From assembly GCA_000153145.1 (NCBI GenBank), contig CH672415.1, positions 1,732,767 through 1,796,766 of the forward strand: a DNA stretch of 64,000 bases, written 5' to 3'. Numbering within the stretch: the stretch's first letter is position 1; each line of letters opens with the position of its first letter. Below the pieces are notes generated by a model, which searched no databases, was not told where the DNA came from, and saw nothing but the letters and a program-made list of their open reading frames with translations. Source of the DNA: a marine actinobacterium PHSC20C1. Its GTDB lineage: Bacteria; Actinomycetota; Actinomycetes; Actinomycetales; Microbacteriaceae. Both the position numbers and the translations under genes were made by a program. Positions 44,455 through 58,900 of the stretch are shown piece by piece.

Positions 44455-44503
44455 AGTCCAGCAATCCCTGATTGGCTACCCCGCACACGCACCGCCAACG
44501 CAG

Positions 44504-44541
44504 AAGCGGCACGCCCCGGATCTCTCCGGTGCGTGCCGCTT
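44504..44541. terminator. Intrinsic terminator of purA
   Basis: AAGCGGCACGC pairs perfectly with GCGTGCCGCTT, and the stem extends inward to about 17 positions with one mismatch and a four-base loop. It lies 25 bases past the purA stop. Confidence 0.85.
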
Positions 44542-44565
44542 GAGTGCGAACTAGGGTGTCGAGTG

Positions 44566-47123
<2,558 letters not shown>

Positions 47124-47146
47124 CATGCAGGTGTGAGGACTCAGGA

Positions 47147-47518
47147 ATGAAGATTCTGGTGTGGCGCAGTGGCGGTCTCCTCGGCAGACGCGTCGAATGG
47201 GATGTCGTCGTCGACGAGCAACCCGACCCCGACAAGTGGTACCTACTCATCGCTGAGTTGCCCTGGGATGAGCGTCCGGCAGTGATTGCGACTCCCGACC
47301 GGTACATTTACCGAATTCGCTGCGACCCCCACGAAGTGGTGATTCCGGAGCAAGAACTCACGGGGCCGTGGCGAGAGCTCGTCGACCGGGTGCGCGACGC
47401 CGATTCCCACGATCGTGCACAGGAGCAACACCCAAAACCTGACAGCTCGTGCGACCCCGATCAGCAAGATGGGACCGACGTATCGGGCAGATCAGACGAG
47501 CCTGCTAGCGAGCGCTAA
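47147..47518 (+). CDS. Emfourin-like M4 protease inhibitor
   Basis: The 123-residue product opens MKILVWRSGGLLGRRVEWDV, then has ATPDRYIYRIRCDPHEVVIPEQEL and GPWRELVDRV, matching my recollection of the emfourin (protealysin inhibitor) family. The last 30 residues are acidic and probably disordered. GAGG lies upstream of the ATG. Directly following an M4 protease gene of the protealysin type is the arrangement expected for an enzyme-inhibitor pair. Its 3' end overlaps the convergent DadA-like gene by four bases. Confidence 0.8.
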   Translation: MKILVWRSGGLLGRRVEWDVVVDEQPDPDKWYLLIAELPWDERPAVIATPDRYIYRIRCDPHEVVIPEQELTGPWRELVDRVRDADSHDRAQEQHPKPDSSCDPDQQDGTDVSGRSDEPASER

Positions 47519-48762
47519 CGCAGCGGGTCGAAAGCGTCGAGCAGTGGATGCTTGTCGCCACCGGTGATGGAGTCTGCGAGCATCCGCCCAGTCAATGGGC
47601 CGAGGGCGATTCCCCACATGCCGTGACCGCCAGCTACGTGCACTCGCGGTGAGCGGGTGCGGCCGACGAGTGGCAAACCGTCGGCGGTGCATGGGCGAGA
47701 ACCGACCCACTCTTCTTCACGGGCTTCCCAATCGACACCGTCGAACATGGGGCTCGCAGCATTCACGATCGTCTGGATGCGACGGGGATCTGCTGGAGCG
47801 TCGGCGCGACGGAATTCCATCATTCCTCCCACTCGCAGTCGATCGCCGAGGGGCGTGCAGGCAACGCGCTGCGCCGCCAAGTAGATGGGGTGCGTTGGAA
47901 TCACGGGCGGCTTCACGCTAAAGCTGTAGCCGCGACCGGCCTGCACCACTTGCCGAACACCGAACTGGCGGGCGAGCCCGGCAAGCCAAGTTCCGGTAGC
48001 AATCACGAGTTGGTCGCTCTGGACGGCGTCCTGACCCTCGACGTCAACGACTACCCCTTCAGTGCCGAGATCGCGCACACCGGTGACGTTTGCGCCCTCA
48101 ATGATGCGTGCTCCTCGCGCCCGAACGGATGCCGCAAGCACGTCCATGAATTCTGGCGGGTTGATGAAGCGTTGGCCATCTACCCGCAGCCCGTGGGTTA
48201 CTACACCCGAGATGCTCGGTTCAATCTCGCGCAATTCGTCGCCGGAAAGTTTCTGGAAGCTCACGTGGCCTCCGCGAGCTGCCACCTCATCAAATTCGTG
48301 CACAATTGTTTGCTGGTCGCGCTCGTTGACGAAGGCTGCAAGGAACGGGTCGGCCTGAGTGAGCGCCGCCGCAACCCCACCGTCTTCCATTCGGTCGAAG
48401 GACTCGAGGCCCCACTTGTTTATCTCGGCGAACGTTGCCATGTTCTTGCGCCAGGCACTAGGAAGCGAGTGACGGGCGAAGCCCGCAAGAAAGCGCAACA
48501 GTGTCGCGTTGGCGGCGAGCGGTACATAAACGGGCGAGGAGGAGCTGACGATCGCCTTCAGTCCGTATCGGAAGATAGACGGCTCCGGCAGGGGCAGCGT
48601 CAGTGCGGGAGCAATCCATCCGGCATTGCCCCACGACGATCCGGCAGCGACTCCGCTGCGGTCAAGAACTGTGACCTCAACGCCACGTTCTTGCAGGAAC
48701 CAGGCAGTGCAGAGCCCAACCATTCCGGCGCCAACAATCGTGACACGGCTAGGTTGCGACAT
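47515..48762 (-). CDS. dadA: D-amino-acid dehydrogenase-like FAD oxidoreductase
   Basis: The 415-residue product is a DAO-superfamily flavoprotein: VTIVGAGMVGLCTAWFLQERG (FAD motif), SSWGNAGWIAPALTLPLPEP as in DadA, then INPPEFMDVLAASVRARGA and a C-terminal GGHGMWGIALGPLTGRMLAD. DadA oxidises D-amino acids, feeding electrons to the respiratory chain. No alanine racemase is adjacent, so the substrate is uncertain. GAGGAG lies before the ATG. The symbol is by family only. Confidence 0.85.
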   Translation of the reverse strand: MSQPSRVTIVGAGMVGLCTAWFLQERGVEVTVLDRSGVAAGSSWGNAGWIAPALTLPLPEPSIFRYGLKAIVSSSSPVYVPLAANATLLRFLAGFARHSLPSAWRKNMATFAEINKWGLESFDRMEDGGVAAALTQADPFLAAFVNERDQQTIVHEFDEVAARGGHVSFQKLSGDELREIEPSISGVVTHGLRVDGQRFINPPEFMDVLAASVRARGARIIEGANVTGVRDLGTEGVVVDVEGQDAVQSDQLVIATGTWLAGLARQFGVRQVVQAGRGYSFSVKPPVIPTHPIYLAAQRVACTPLGDRLRVGGMMEFRRADAPADPRRIQTIVNAASPMFDGVDWEAREEEWVGSRPCTADGLPLVGRTRSPRVHVAGGHGMWGIALGPLTGRMLADSITGGDKHPLLDAFDPLR

Positions 48763-48821
48763 GGCTCACTCCTCATCGGGTCGAACCTTCAGACTAGTGC
48801 CCGACGAAGCTGCACCGTTTC

Positions 48822-49454
48822 TTAAGAGAAGTTGACGTGCTGGGTAATCCAGTTGTGCATCGCTACGGCGGCCGCGGCTGAAGCGTTGATCGAGCGAGTC
48901 GAACCGAACTGGCTGATCTCCACGACATCCGTCGCTGCTTCAATGGCTTCTGGCGACAACCCTGGGCCCTCTTGACCGAACAGCAGCACGCAACGCTTAG
49001 GGATGTCGAAGGTCTCGATGATGACGCTGCCTGGCACGTTGTCGATCGCGATGATGGGCAGATCGTTGGCGGCAGTCCATTCAAGGAATGCCGCAACATC
49101 CGGATGATGGAGCACGTGCTGGTAGCGGTCAGTAACCATGGCACCGCGTTTGTTCCAGCGCCGACGCCCAATGATGTGCACCGTGTCGGCACCGAAGGCG
49201 TTTGCGCTGCGCACGATGGAGCCGATGTTCATGTCGTGCTGCCAGTTCTCGATGGCGACATGGAACGGATGCCGCGTCACGTCGAGATCGGCAACGATGG
49301 CTTCCATCGTCCAGTAGCGATACCGGTCGATGACATTGCGGCTATCGCCACGTTCGAGCAGAGCAGGGTCGTAGTGGGGTTCGGTGGGCATTTCGCCCTG
49401 CCACGGCCCCACCCCGTTTGTCGACAGCTCGACGCTGGGGTTCGGTTCAGTCAC
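48822..49454 (-). CDS. TrmH/SpoU-type RNA 2'-O-methyltransferase
   Basis: The 210-residue product has the SPOUT knot motifs: NIGSIVRSANAFGADTVHIIG (motif 1), VLLFGQEGPGLSPEAIEA (motif 2) and VEISQFGSTRSINASAAAAVAMH (motif 3). It methylates ribose in tRNA or rRNA; the exact site cannot be read. The GTG start lies six bases after a TATCGT box (49461-49466) with an ACGACA -35 at 17 bases, so the message is probably leaderless and separate from the lipoprotein gene upstream. Confidence 0.92.
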   Translation of the reverse strand: MTEPNPSVELSTNGVGPWQGEMPTEPHYDPALLERGDSRNVIDRYRYWTMEAIVADLDVTRHPFHVAIENWQHDMNIGSIVRSANAFGADTVHIIGRRRWNKRGAMVTDRYQHVLHHPDVAAFLEWTAANDLPIIAIDNVPGSVIIETFDIPKRCVLLFGQEGPGLSPEAIEAATDVVEISQFGSTRSINASAAAAVAMHNWITQHVNFS

Positions 49455-49460
49455 CGTTCC

Positions 49461-49489
49461 ACGATAGTCGTCGTCAGGACCGGTGTCGT
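49461..49489 (-). promoter_or_regulatory. Leaderless promoter of the methyltransferase gene
   Basis: Minus strand ACGACA (49484-49489), a 17-base spacer and TATCGT (49461-49466), six bases before the GTG at 49454. Confidence 0.55.
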
Positions 49490-49511
49490 ACCGATCTTGC
49501 GTGAGTGCAGG

Positions 49512-49964
49512 CTAGCCCTCGTAGCGCTCCACCCGCAGTACGCAGCTGAGGTCGTCTTCAGCGACAGGAATCGAAATCTTCCAGTCGGCGGTTGCTCCAG
49601 GTTCTGTCGCGTCTACGTCTACCTGAGTGAGTGCGCGGGTGTCGTTAGCACCGTTGAGCAGCGAGACGTAGATGCGATAGGTCACGCTTGCGGCTGTCGA
49701 GTTGGTGACAGTGCCTGACACGGTCCACTCGTCGCCGGAGCGCTTGCATTCCTCAACGGTTGAGTCCGCGAGGGCGCCTTGAAGGTTCTCCCCGGTTCCC
49801 GGAGCGTCTGTGATGTCGGTGATGCCGGGAGTCTGCTCTGACGCGGCAGAGCTTTCGGTCGGCTCAGGCTGACCTTCGGTTCCGTTGTTGGTGCAACCGG
49901 CAAGCGTGAGCGCCAGAATCGCAAAGGGTACGGCGGTGACGGTCAGTCGTGTGCGGAGGTTCAT
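49512..49964 (-). CDS. Small secreted lipoprotein, FxLYD-like domain
   Basis: The 150-residue product has a lipoprotein signal peptide (LALTLAGCTNNG), a Ser/Thr/Glu-rich linker and a small beta domain from about residue 70 (EWTVSGTVTNSTAASVTYRIYVSLL), like the FxLYD-type domains of actinobacterial surface lipoproteins. A Cys pair (EECKRS and LSCVLRV) may form a disulfide. Its ATG overlaps the stop of the giant surface protein by four bases, so they are coupled. Function unknown; a surface partner of the giant protein is a fair inference. Confidence 0.8.
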   Translation of the reverse strand: MNLRTRLTVTAVPFAILALTLAGCTNNGTEGQPEPTESSAASEQTPGITDITDAPGTGENLQGALADSTVEECKRSGDEWTVSGTVTNSTAASVTYRIYVSLLNGANDTRALTQVDVDATEPGATADWKISIPVAEDDLSCVLRVERYEG

Positions 49965-52900
49965 GATGTTTCCTGTCGTTGTTTTCTGCGTGCGAGCAGG
50001 ATCAGTGCGAGGCCGGCGAGCAGTGTGCCGAGCCCGGTTGCGAGCGTTCCTCGTGGATCTGATCCAGTGTAAGAGAGTGCCTTGGTAGGTAGCTGCAAGC
50101 TTGTTTGTGCTGTGGCAAACACGGGATCGCCCGAGTTGAGCTCGGTGCTGGTGACGGTTGCGGTCTCAAGGAGAACGGTTCCCGCATCACTTTCACGGAT
50201 GACGTAGGTTGCTGTTGCCGTAATCGATTCGCCCGGCTCCAGCTGGCCTACGGTTCCCGGCCAGGTGCCATAGCTCATCACTGAGAGTCCCGAGCGCGGG
50301 TCGGCGATCGTGACGTTCGTGAGGGGCAGCGTTCCCGTGTTCGTTGCGATGTACGTGAATGTCACGACGTCTCCAGGGAAGCCCTTTTGGCCTGCTCCCA
50401 GCACTCCCGATAACCGCAGCGCGATGCTGGGCAGGTTGGGGATTGCGAGAGTGTTCGTTGCTGATTCTGGTGCGATCGCACCAGAGGGCGCGTTCGCGTC
50501 GACGATCGCTTCATTCACGGTCTGTTCGACATCCACATCATCCTGCGTGATGACGTAGGTGGCTGTCGCGACCAGCTTCTGGCCTGGGGTAAGTTCGCCT
50601 GCGGTTCCGGGCCACGTGTAGTTGAGTGGCGAAAGGCCAACCTTGATGTCGGTGATCGCCACTGACGTGAGCGTCACGTTTCCGGTATTGACAACCTCGA
50701 TGCGGTAGTTGATTGTCGCGCCCTGTTGAGCGAAGGTCGCGAAGGAACTTGTCTTTGCGATCGTCATCGACGGGTTCTCAGCAATCGGCGTCGATCCCGA
50801 GGCCGAGTCGATTACGACGGGTCCAACAACGGGTGCGCCCGAAGTCGAAGCGCCGGAACTGATCGCGCCAGCATCCACATCATCCTGGGTGAGCACGTAC
50901 TTCGCAGTCGCTATTGCAACCTGTCCCGGAGCGAGCACACGAAGCGTTCCCGGCCAAGTGATCTTCACCACACTCAGATCGATCTGGTCGTCGGAGATCG
51001 TCACCCCGTTGAGAGTGACATCGCCGGTGTTAGTGACTTCGAAGCGGTACTCGACTGTGTCTCCAGCGCGACCAGTTGCCGCAGCCGCGAGCGCTTGAGT
51101 TTTAGTGATCTGGATGTCTGCACTGCCAGCAGCGGTCGGCGTCACTACCGTATTTGAGGTGTTGCTTACAGCTCCACCGCCCGGGTTCGTACCCGAGCCC
51201 CGTGCCGTGTTCGACGCGGAACCGGCATCAAATTCTGACTGCCTTACCTGATAGCTCGCCGTCGCCGTCACAGACTCGTTAGGAGCCAGCACACCAACGA
51301 CGCCAGGCCACGTTCCGTATACAACGGCTGTGGTGCCGACCTTGGGGTCGGAGACAGTGACGCCCCTGAGAGTCGTCTCGCCATCGTTGAGCACCGTGAA
51401 GGTGTAATCGATCCAGGAGCCAACAACCACAGGGTTGAGCGCATCGCGAACCTCAGCGACCTTGTCAATGTCGAGGCTCGAGGATGCTGCCACGAGAGGC
51501 ACTACCGACACTGCCGAATCGGCATCTACGGCGATCGCGGTCGGAGAATTTCCCGCCCCTGTCGCAATGTTGCGCACTTCTCCAGCGTCAACATCCGCCT
51601 GGGTTACCAGTCGAGTTGCCGTGACCGTGACACTTTCGCCTGGCGCGAGAACGCCGGGAGCTGCGACATCTGGCCACGTGTACACGAAGCTGGTGAGGCC
51701 AGGAATCGTGTTCGCAAGTGTGACGCCGTCGAGGGTGACGTTGCCGCTATTGCTGATCTGGAAGGTGTAGTCCATGCTGTCGCCGAGCACACCCGTTTGC
51801 CCGTCAGCGAGTGCTGCAGTGTGAGTGGTCACGATGGATGGAACAGCAGGCTCGGTCGGATTGTTCACCGTGTTTGAGACTCCGCGAACTTCGTCACCGT
51901 TGGGGGCTGTTCCGACCGCAACCGCGGTGTTCTCGACAGTGCCATCGTCAACGTTCTGCTGGGTCACCGTGTAGATGACAGATCCAACAGCTCGTTCGCC
52001 AGGGCCGAGGATACCGGTGGCCGAGGGGAAGGTCAGGTCAGACGGTACGACTGCGATAAGCGGGTCGATGACCCCCACGAGTCGCAGCGTAACGTTGCCG
52101 GTGTTCTTCACGATGAAGCTGTACGTGATCTCAGATCCAACCCCGCCGTCACCGGCTGTCATTACTCCGGACTTTTCCGCTGTGATGCTGGGGTCGGATG
52201 CTTCAGTCACTTCACGGTCAACGTTCGAGTTGGCCGTTACGGCGGTGCGTTCAGGAGTCTCGCCGCGAGCAGATGCTGTGTTGTCGACGTAACCGCGGTC
52301 AACATCGTCTTGCTCGAGAACGTAGGTTGCGCTTGCTGTTGCGGTTTGGCCCGGTGCAAGAACACCGCTGGCTGCTGGCCAGACGATCGAGTTGATCGTG
52401 ACGTGTTCAATGCTGTCGCTGATCGTTACCGAGCGCAGCGTCACGTTTCCCGTGTTCTCGACGACGATCGTGTAGTTGATGGTGTCGCCTGGACCGTTCT
52501 CTCCTGCAACAGCGAGTTCACTCGATTTGCGTACGTCGAGCAGTCCGTTGGCGGCCAGAGTGACTGTGGCTGGAGCGCTGGCGATTGCCGCGGCTCCGAT
52601 GGAAGGCGTTCCTTCACCGGTCACGATGCTGGATACAGCACCGGAGTCAATGTCGGCCTGTGTCAGGGTCTGCACGCGAACCGCAGTCACTGCCTCACCG
52701 GGTGCGAGCACTCCAATCGTTCCAGGCCAGGTGTAGTCGCCTGCCGGAAGTGATCCGATGAAGTCGCTGAGCTCAACACCAGAGAGTGTGACATTGCTGT
52801 TGTTGGTGAAGTTGTAGTCCCAAGTGACCGTGTCACCCTCTACTGCGGGACCTGGGTTCGTCAATGCCCCGGAGTTTGTTACAGCGACGACGACGTTTGG

Positions 52901-55900
52901 CGCCTCAGTGGGAACCTCTTCTGTGTTGGAAATCGCTGAGATTGCGTCACCACGTACAGGAACCGCGGCAGCATTCGCCGTGTTCTCAACGTAACCGCGA
53001 TCGACATCCGACTGGCGGATGACATAGCTCGCGGTTGCGCTTACCGTTTCGGTCGGTGCGAGAGTTTCCGTCGCGGTTGGCCAGTTCACGGTAGGCGTCG
53101 TCATTCCAGGAAGTAGATCAGTGACAACAATCGAACCGATTGTCACGTTGCCCGTGTTGCGTACGACGAATGTGAAGTCGACGGTGTCACCGATTGCTCC
53201 AACACCCGGAGATCGCGCGTCACCAGACTTGACGACGGTCATACTCGGCTGGGCCTGAACCGTTGGAGTTCTGACCCGGTTTGGCGTAGCGAACACGTAG
53301 ACGCCGTTCGGGTCAGTTGCTCTCACGGACGCGGAGCTCTCTACGTAGCCGCGGTCGATGTCCGCCTGCGTGAGCTGAACCGAAGCTGTTCCGGTCACCT
53401 TTTCGCCGGGCAGTATGGTTCCCGGTTGTGCAGGGTTTGGCCACTCAATAACGGGAGTCGTGAGCCCACCAGAGGCGCTGACGAGCGTGCCGTCAGTGAG
53501 GGTCACATTCCCAATGTTGACGACTTCGAGGAGGTAGTCGACCCAGTCGCCTACCTTGCCAATGTCACCATCGCGGAGGTCTCCCCAGAGGAACGGGTCA
53601 AGAGCTCCGGCAGCAACGATCGCTACTGTCGCGGGAGCTGACTCGCTAAATTCGACACCCGAGGGTGGGGTCGCGTCACCGCGCACCGTGTTCACCACTG
53701 ACCCGGAATCGATGTCATCTTGAGTGAGCATGTAGGTTGCCGTCGCGGTCACCGTTTGTCCTGGCGCGAGCGTGCCTGCGCTAGCGGTGGGCCACGAGTA
53801 GGTCAGTGCCGAGACACCAGAGAGCCCGTCAACAAGATCAACCCCAGTCACAGTCTGGTTTCCGGTGTTCTTGAGCGAGAAACTGAAGTTAACAAGGTCG
53901 CCCTCGAAGCCTGTTGAACCAGGAGCCAGAGCACCACTCTTCGTGACGAGGATGCTCGGGGCTGCAACATCCGTCGGCGTCGACTTCGAGGCAGTGTTGC
54001 TCGGTACGGGAGCATCGTTCGGCGAGGTTCCATTGGCGATCGCCGAGTTATCGACGCGGCCACGGTTCACATCAGCCTGCGTGATCGCGTACGTTGCCGT
54101 TGCTGTCGCGGTCTCAGTCGGAGCGAGCACACCATTCGTGTCTGGCCAGTCGACGACTGGGGTGCTTAGCCCTGGCAGCGGGTCACTGATTACGATGGCA
54201 TCGACCGTGACATTTCCGGTGTTCTCGACCAGGAATGTGTAAGTGATGATGTCGCCGACGCCAGCGCTTGTTCCTGTCGTCGAAGACTTGGCGAGCGTGA
54301 GCGCAGCAGCAGCGGGAGCGACTGTCGTCTCGGTTACTGTGGTGCTGACCGAAATGGTGTCACCGACTGGCGGCTTTCCGCTGGCGGTGGCCACGTTCGA
54401 TACCGAGCCGCGATCGACATCATTCTGCGTGATGGTGTAGTTCGCAGTAGCGGTAACCGTCTGACCTGGTTCCAGTTCTCCAACAGTGCCCGGCCACGTG
54501 AACACCGGGCTGCTGACGCCTGCGAGAGCATCGACGAGGTTGACCAGCGTGAGTGTGACGTTGCCGGTGTTGGTGATTCCGAAGCTGTAATCGATCGTGT
54601 CTCCGGAGTTGCCCGTGTTGCCGACGCCGTTGAGGGCGCCAGCCTTGGTAACAGTCATGCCAGCCTGCGCTGCGAGAACTACGCCCGCTGTCGCTAGGTC
54701 GCTTACGTTATCGCCGCGAGGCGGTGTTCCCGAACCGGTCGCCTGGCTCGACACGGATCCCGCATTGATCTGCGCCTGAGTAATGGCGGATGTCGCCGTC
54801 GCTGTCACCGATTGGCCGGGTTCGAGAACGCCAGCCGTTCCGGGCCAAACGTAAGTCATTCCAGAGATCAGCGGTAGCGCATCCACGATTTCCACAACCG
54901 TTAGCGTGACGTTTCCCGTGTTGGTCAGTTCGTACGACCAGTTGACGATGTCGCCTTCGTCGGCACGAGCTAGATCAGCGAGCACACCGCTTTTGGTGAG
55001 CTCGACGACCGCACGAATCGTTTCTGTGGGAACCGTATTGGCTGCCGAGTCGTCGGTGACGGGAGTGCTGTTGGGGTCGATTCCGTTAGCCGTCGCGATA
55101 TTGAGCACCGCGCCAGCATCCACATCGTCCTGAGTTACGGCATAGGTCGCAGTTGCCGTGGCAACCTCTCCAGGAGCGAGTATGCCGGGGCTGGCCGGAG
55201 TAGGCCATGTGATGGTGATTGCCGACAGGTTTGGCAGCGGGTCACTGAGCGTCACGGAGTTGAGCGTGACGTTTCCAGAGTTGAGAATCTCAAATTCATA
55301 ATCGATCGTGTCAGCTACATCAGCGGAACCGCGCGGTGTTCCCGCTTTCGTGACCCTAATATTCGGCGACGGGAGCACCATGGGCACGATGACCTCGTTG
55401 GATGCCTCAACAATCACAACACCCTTGGGCGTCTCTGCGGACATATCTGCAGTGTTGGGGATATAGCCGCGGTCAACGTCTGCCTGCGTTATCTCGTACG
55501 TCGCAACACCCAGTACAGACTGGCCAACCGGGATCTCACCTGGCTTGTCGTTGTCCGGCCAAGTGATCACGGGAACAGATAGTCCTGGCAAGGGGTCGAG
55601 AAGCATGCCGTTGTAGAGCGTTACGTTTCCATCGTTGGTAACCGTAAGGCGGTACTCGACGGTGTCTCCAACAGCACCGATACCACCGTTCAGGATGGTG
55701 CCCGACTTGAACGGGGTCAGCACAGGAACAGGTGTGATCGTGACAGTCTCGTCTGCGGCGTGCTGCACTGCGCCGCCAGCGGGAGTGTCGCCGTCGGCGG
55801 TGACGGTGTTGTCAATCTGGCCTGCATCCACATCAGCTTGAGTAAGGGTGTACGTCGCCACCGCTGTCGCACTCTGGCCGGGAGCAAGCTTGCCGTCAGT

Positions 55901-58900
55901 TGCGGTCGGCCAGGTGTACGTCAGCACGTTCAATTCGGGTAGCGGATCGGTCAGCGTGACATTCGTCAGCGTGACGTTTCCGGTGTTACGCACAGTGAAT
56001 GAGTAGTTGACAGTGTCGCCTGCGAAACCAGTTGCGCCGGCCTCAAGCGCGCCATTCTTGGTGACATTTATGGCGGGAGCTGCGGTGTTGGTCGGAACGT
56101 CAACCGGCCCAACGGACGAGGTGACAGCGCCGATGGGCGAGGTGCCATCTACGTCAGCAGTGTTCCGCACATAGCCGCGGTCAACATCGGCCTGCTTTAT
56201 CTCGTAGGTTGCGGTCGCGGTCGCGGATTCTGCCGGAGCTAGCTCGCCGGCCGCGCCAGGCCACGAGTACACAAGTGTGGAGATTCCAACGAGCGGATCG
56301 GTAATGGCGACGCCGGTCAACGTCGTGTTGCCCGTGTTCTTGATAGTGAAACTGAAGTGTGCGAGATCGCCTAGAGCGGCGCCGTCCGGAGTTGTCCCGA
56401 CCTTGTCGATCGTGGCAGAGGAGGTGCGAGTGACCGTGGTGTTGACGGCGGGGTCTGAGAACTCGAAGTATTCGGTTCCTGCAGGAGTCACGCCAAGCGC
56501 TTCGGCAGTGTTCGTGACCGAGCCCGCATCGACATCATCTTGAGTGATTGTGTACTTAGCGGTCGCGGTAGCAATCTCGCCCGGAGCGAGAACCCGGGCT
56601 GCCCCCGGCCATGTAAGAACCGGGGCACTCACACCGGCAAGCGAATCGAGAAGCACAACGCCAGAAAGCGTGACATTACCAGAGTTGGTGATGCTGAATT
56701 CGTAGTCGATTACGTCGCCGACTACTCCGAGTTGTGCGTCGAGAGAACCGGTCTTGACGACCGTGAAATTGGGTGCTGCCGTCAACGGCAGCGTCGCCGA
56801 AGCAGGCTCGGTAACCCCGGAACCTGTGGGCGGAAGGCCTGTCGCGTTGATGCTGTTCGCTACTGATCCGGCGTCGATATCACTTTGCAACAGTGTGTAC
56901 GTCGCTGTTGCAGAAACGGTGTCACCCGGGTTGAGTCGACCGGCGGTTCCGCTTGCCCACGCGCCGAAGGTGACAGCGGTGAGTCCCGGCAGTTGATCAA
57001 TAATGTCTACAGCTGTCAGCGAAACGTTTCCGTCGTTCGTGACCGTGAAGCTGTAGTTGACAGTGTCGCCCGCAACACCGGTAGCTCCCGGAGCGAGGGC
57101 GGCAGCCTTAGTCGCTACGAGAGACGAGTCCGCAGCCACAGTCTCGGTGACGACTTCGGGTGAATTGCCACTGACCGGAGTGCCCTGGGCTCCCGTTCCG
57201 TTGGCGGTAGCGGTGTTCACTACCTCCCCGTTGTCCACGTCGGACTGTCTGATCAAGTAGGTTGCCGTTGCCGTAACACTTTCGCCCGGTGCGAGGGATT
57301 GAGTGGTATTCGCCGCATCCCAGCCAATGACCGGAGTGCTGAGCCCTGGCAGCGGGTCACTGAGCGTGATTCCGGAAGTCGTGACGTTGCCATTATTCGT
57401 AATGACAAACGTGTACGTGATCTCGTCGCCGTATTCGCCCGCACCGGCGACGCTGGCTGTCTTAGCAACAGTGAGCACCGGCGTTGGACGTTCTGTGGCT
57501 ATCACGACGGTATTGGTCAGTGCTGGCACGACCACGTTGTTCGGCGTCAACGCCTGGACTTTTGCAGTGTTCTCGATGTAACCGCGGTCGATGTCAACCT
57601 GCGTTAGTAGGTACTCGGCAGTGCCGGTGACTGACTCGTTAACTTTCAGAACACCGGGGTTCGCTGGGTCTGGCCACACAATGTTCGGGTCGCTGATGCC
57701 CGGTAGTGGGTCGACAAGCTGGCCGTTGTGCAGCGTGACGTTACCCGTATTAGTTGCCGTTACGGAGTAGTCAATGATGTCGCCAACCGCACCGATTCCG
57801 GGGGCGCGCAGGCTTCCACTCTTGATCGCGCTAAGGCTCGCATCAGGCTCGACCACGACGGTTGATGTGTCATCGTCGGTGACGTTGGCCGCACCGCCGG
57901 GAGGCGTCGCGGTTCCGGTTACGGTGTTCATTACAGCACCAGAGTCAATATCTGGTTGCGTGAGTGTGTAGGTCGCTTCTGCGGTCACTGCCTGCCCGGG
58001 AGCAAGTTCGCCCGCGGTTGCTCCCGCTGGCCAGGTGTAGGTGATCCCGGAGATGTTCGGGAGGTCGTCTGTCAGGTTGACCGCGGTCAGAGTGACGTTT
58101 CCCGTGTTCTTCAGTGTGAAAGAGTAGAGGATTTTGTCGCCATTGCGGCCTGTTGATCCCGGCTCTAGCGCACCGACCTTGTTGACCACGATGGTTGGAC
58201 TCTGCGCGACCAGCGGAGTTACGGCCGCCGGTGAATCATCGCTGACATCAGCGCTATCGCGCACTGACTTGGCTGCACCAGTAGCTGTGTTGCTCACAGA
58301 TCCGGCATCGACATCAGCCTGCGTGACCGTGTAATTCGCGGTGGCGGTGATCGTGTCACCGGGAGAAAGTTCACCGTCAATGCCTGAAGGCCACGTGCCG
58401 AAAGCGAGCGGGCTGAGTCCAACGAGGGTGTCACTGATCGCGGCATTGGTAACCGTGACGTTGCTGCCGTTGGTCAAGGTGATCGAGTAGCTGATTGTGT
58501 CGCCGACAACTCCGGTGCCGTTGAGCACGGCATCCTTCGTAGTAGTCACAAGCAGAGTAGCCGCCTCGGTCGCAACGGTGGCGGTGTTTGAATCTTCGTT
58601 CAGGATCACGCCGGCAGGGGTCCAACCAGCGACGGAAGAGTCGTTTTCGACGAAGCCACGGTCGATATCTTCTTGACTAAGGACGTAGGTCGCGGTTGCC
58701 GTCAGTACATCGTTCGGGCCCAGCGTTCCTGCAGTGTTTCCGTCCCAGTCGTTGTAGCTAATAACCGAGACGCCATCGAGCTCATCAGTGATACTCACTC
58801 CAGTAAGAGTGACGTTTCCGGTGTTAGTGACAGTGAACGTAAAGCCAACGGTGTCGCCCACACCGCGAGCGGCCGGAGTGGCATCTTCAGATTTCACGAT

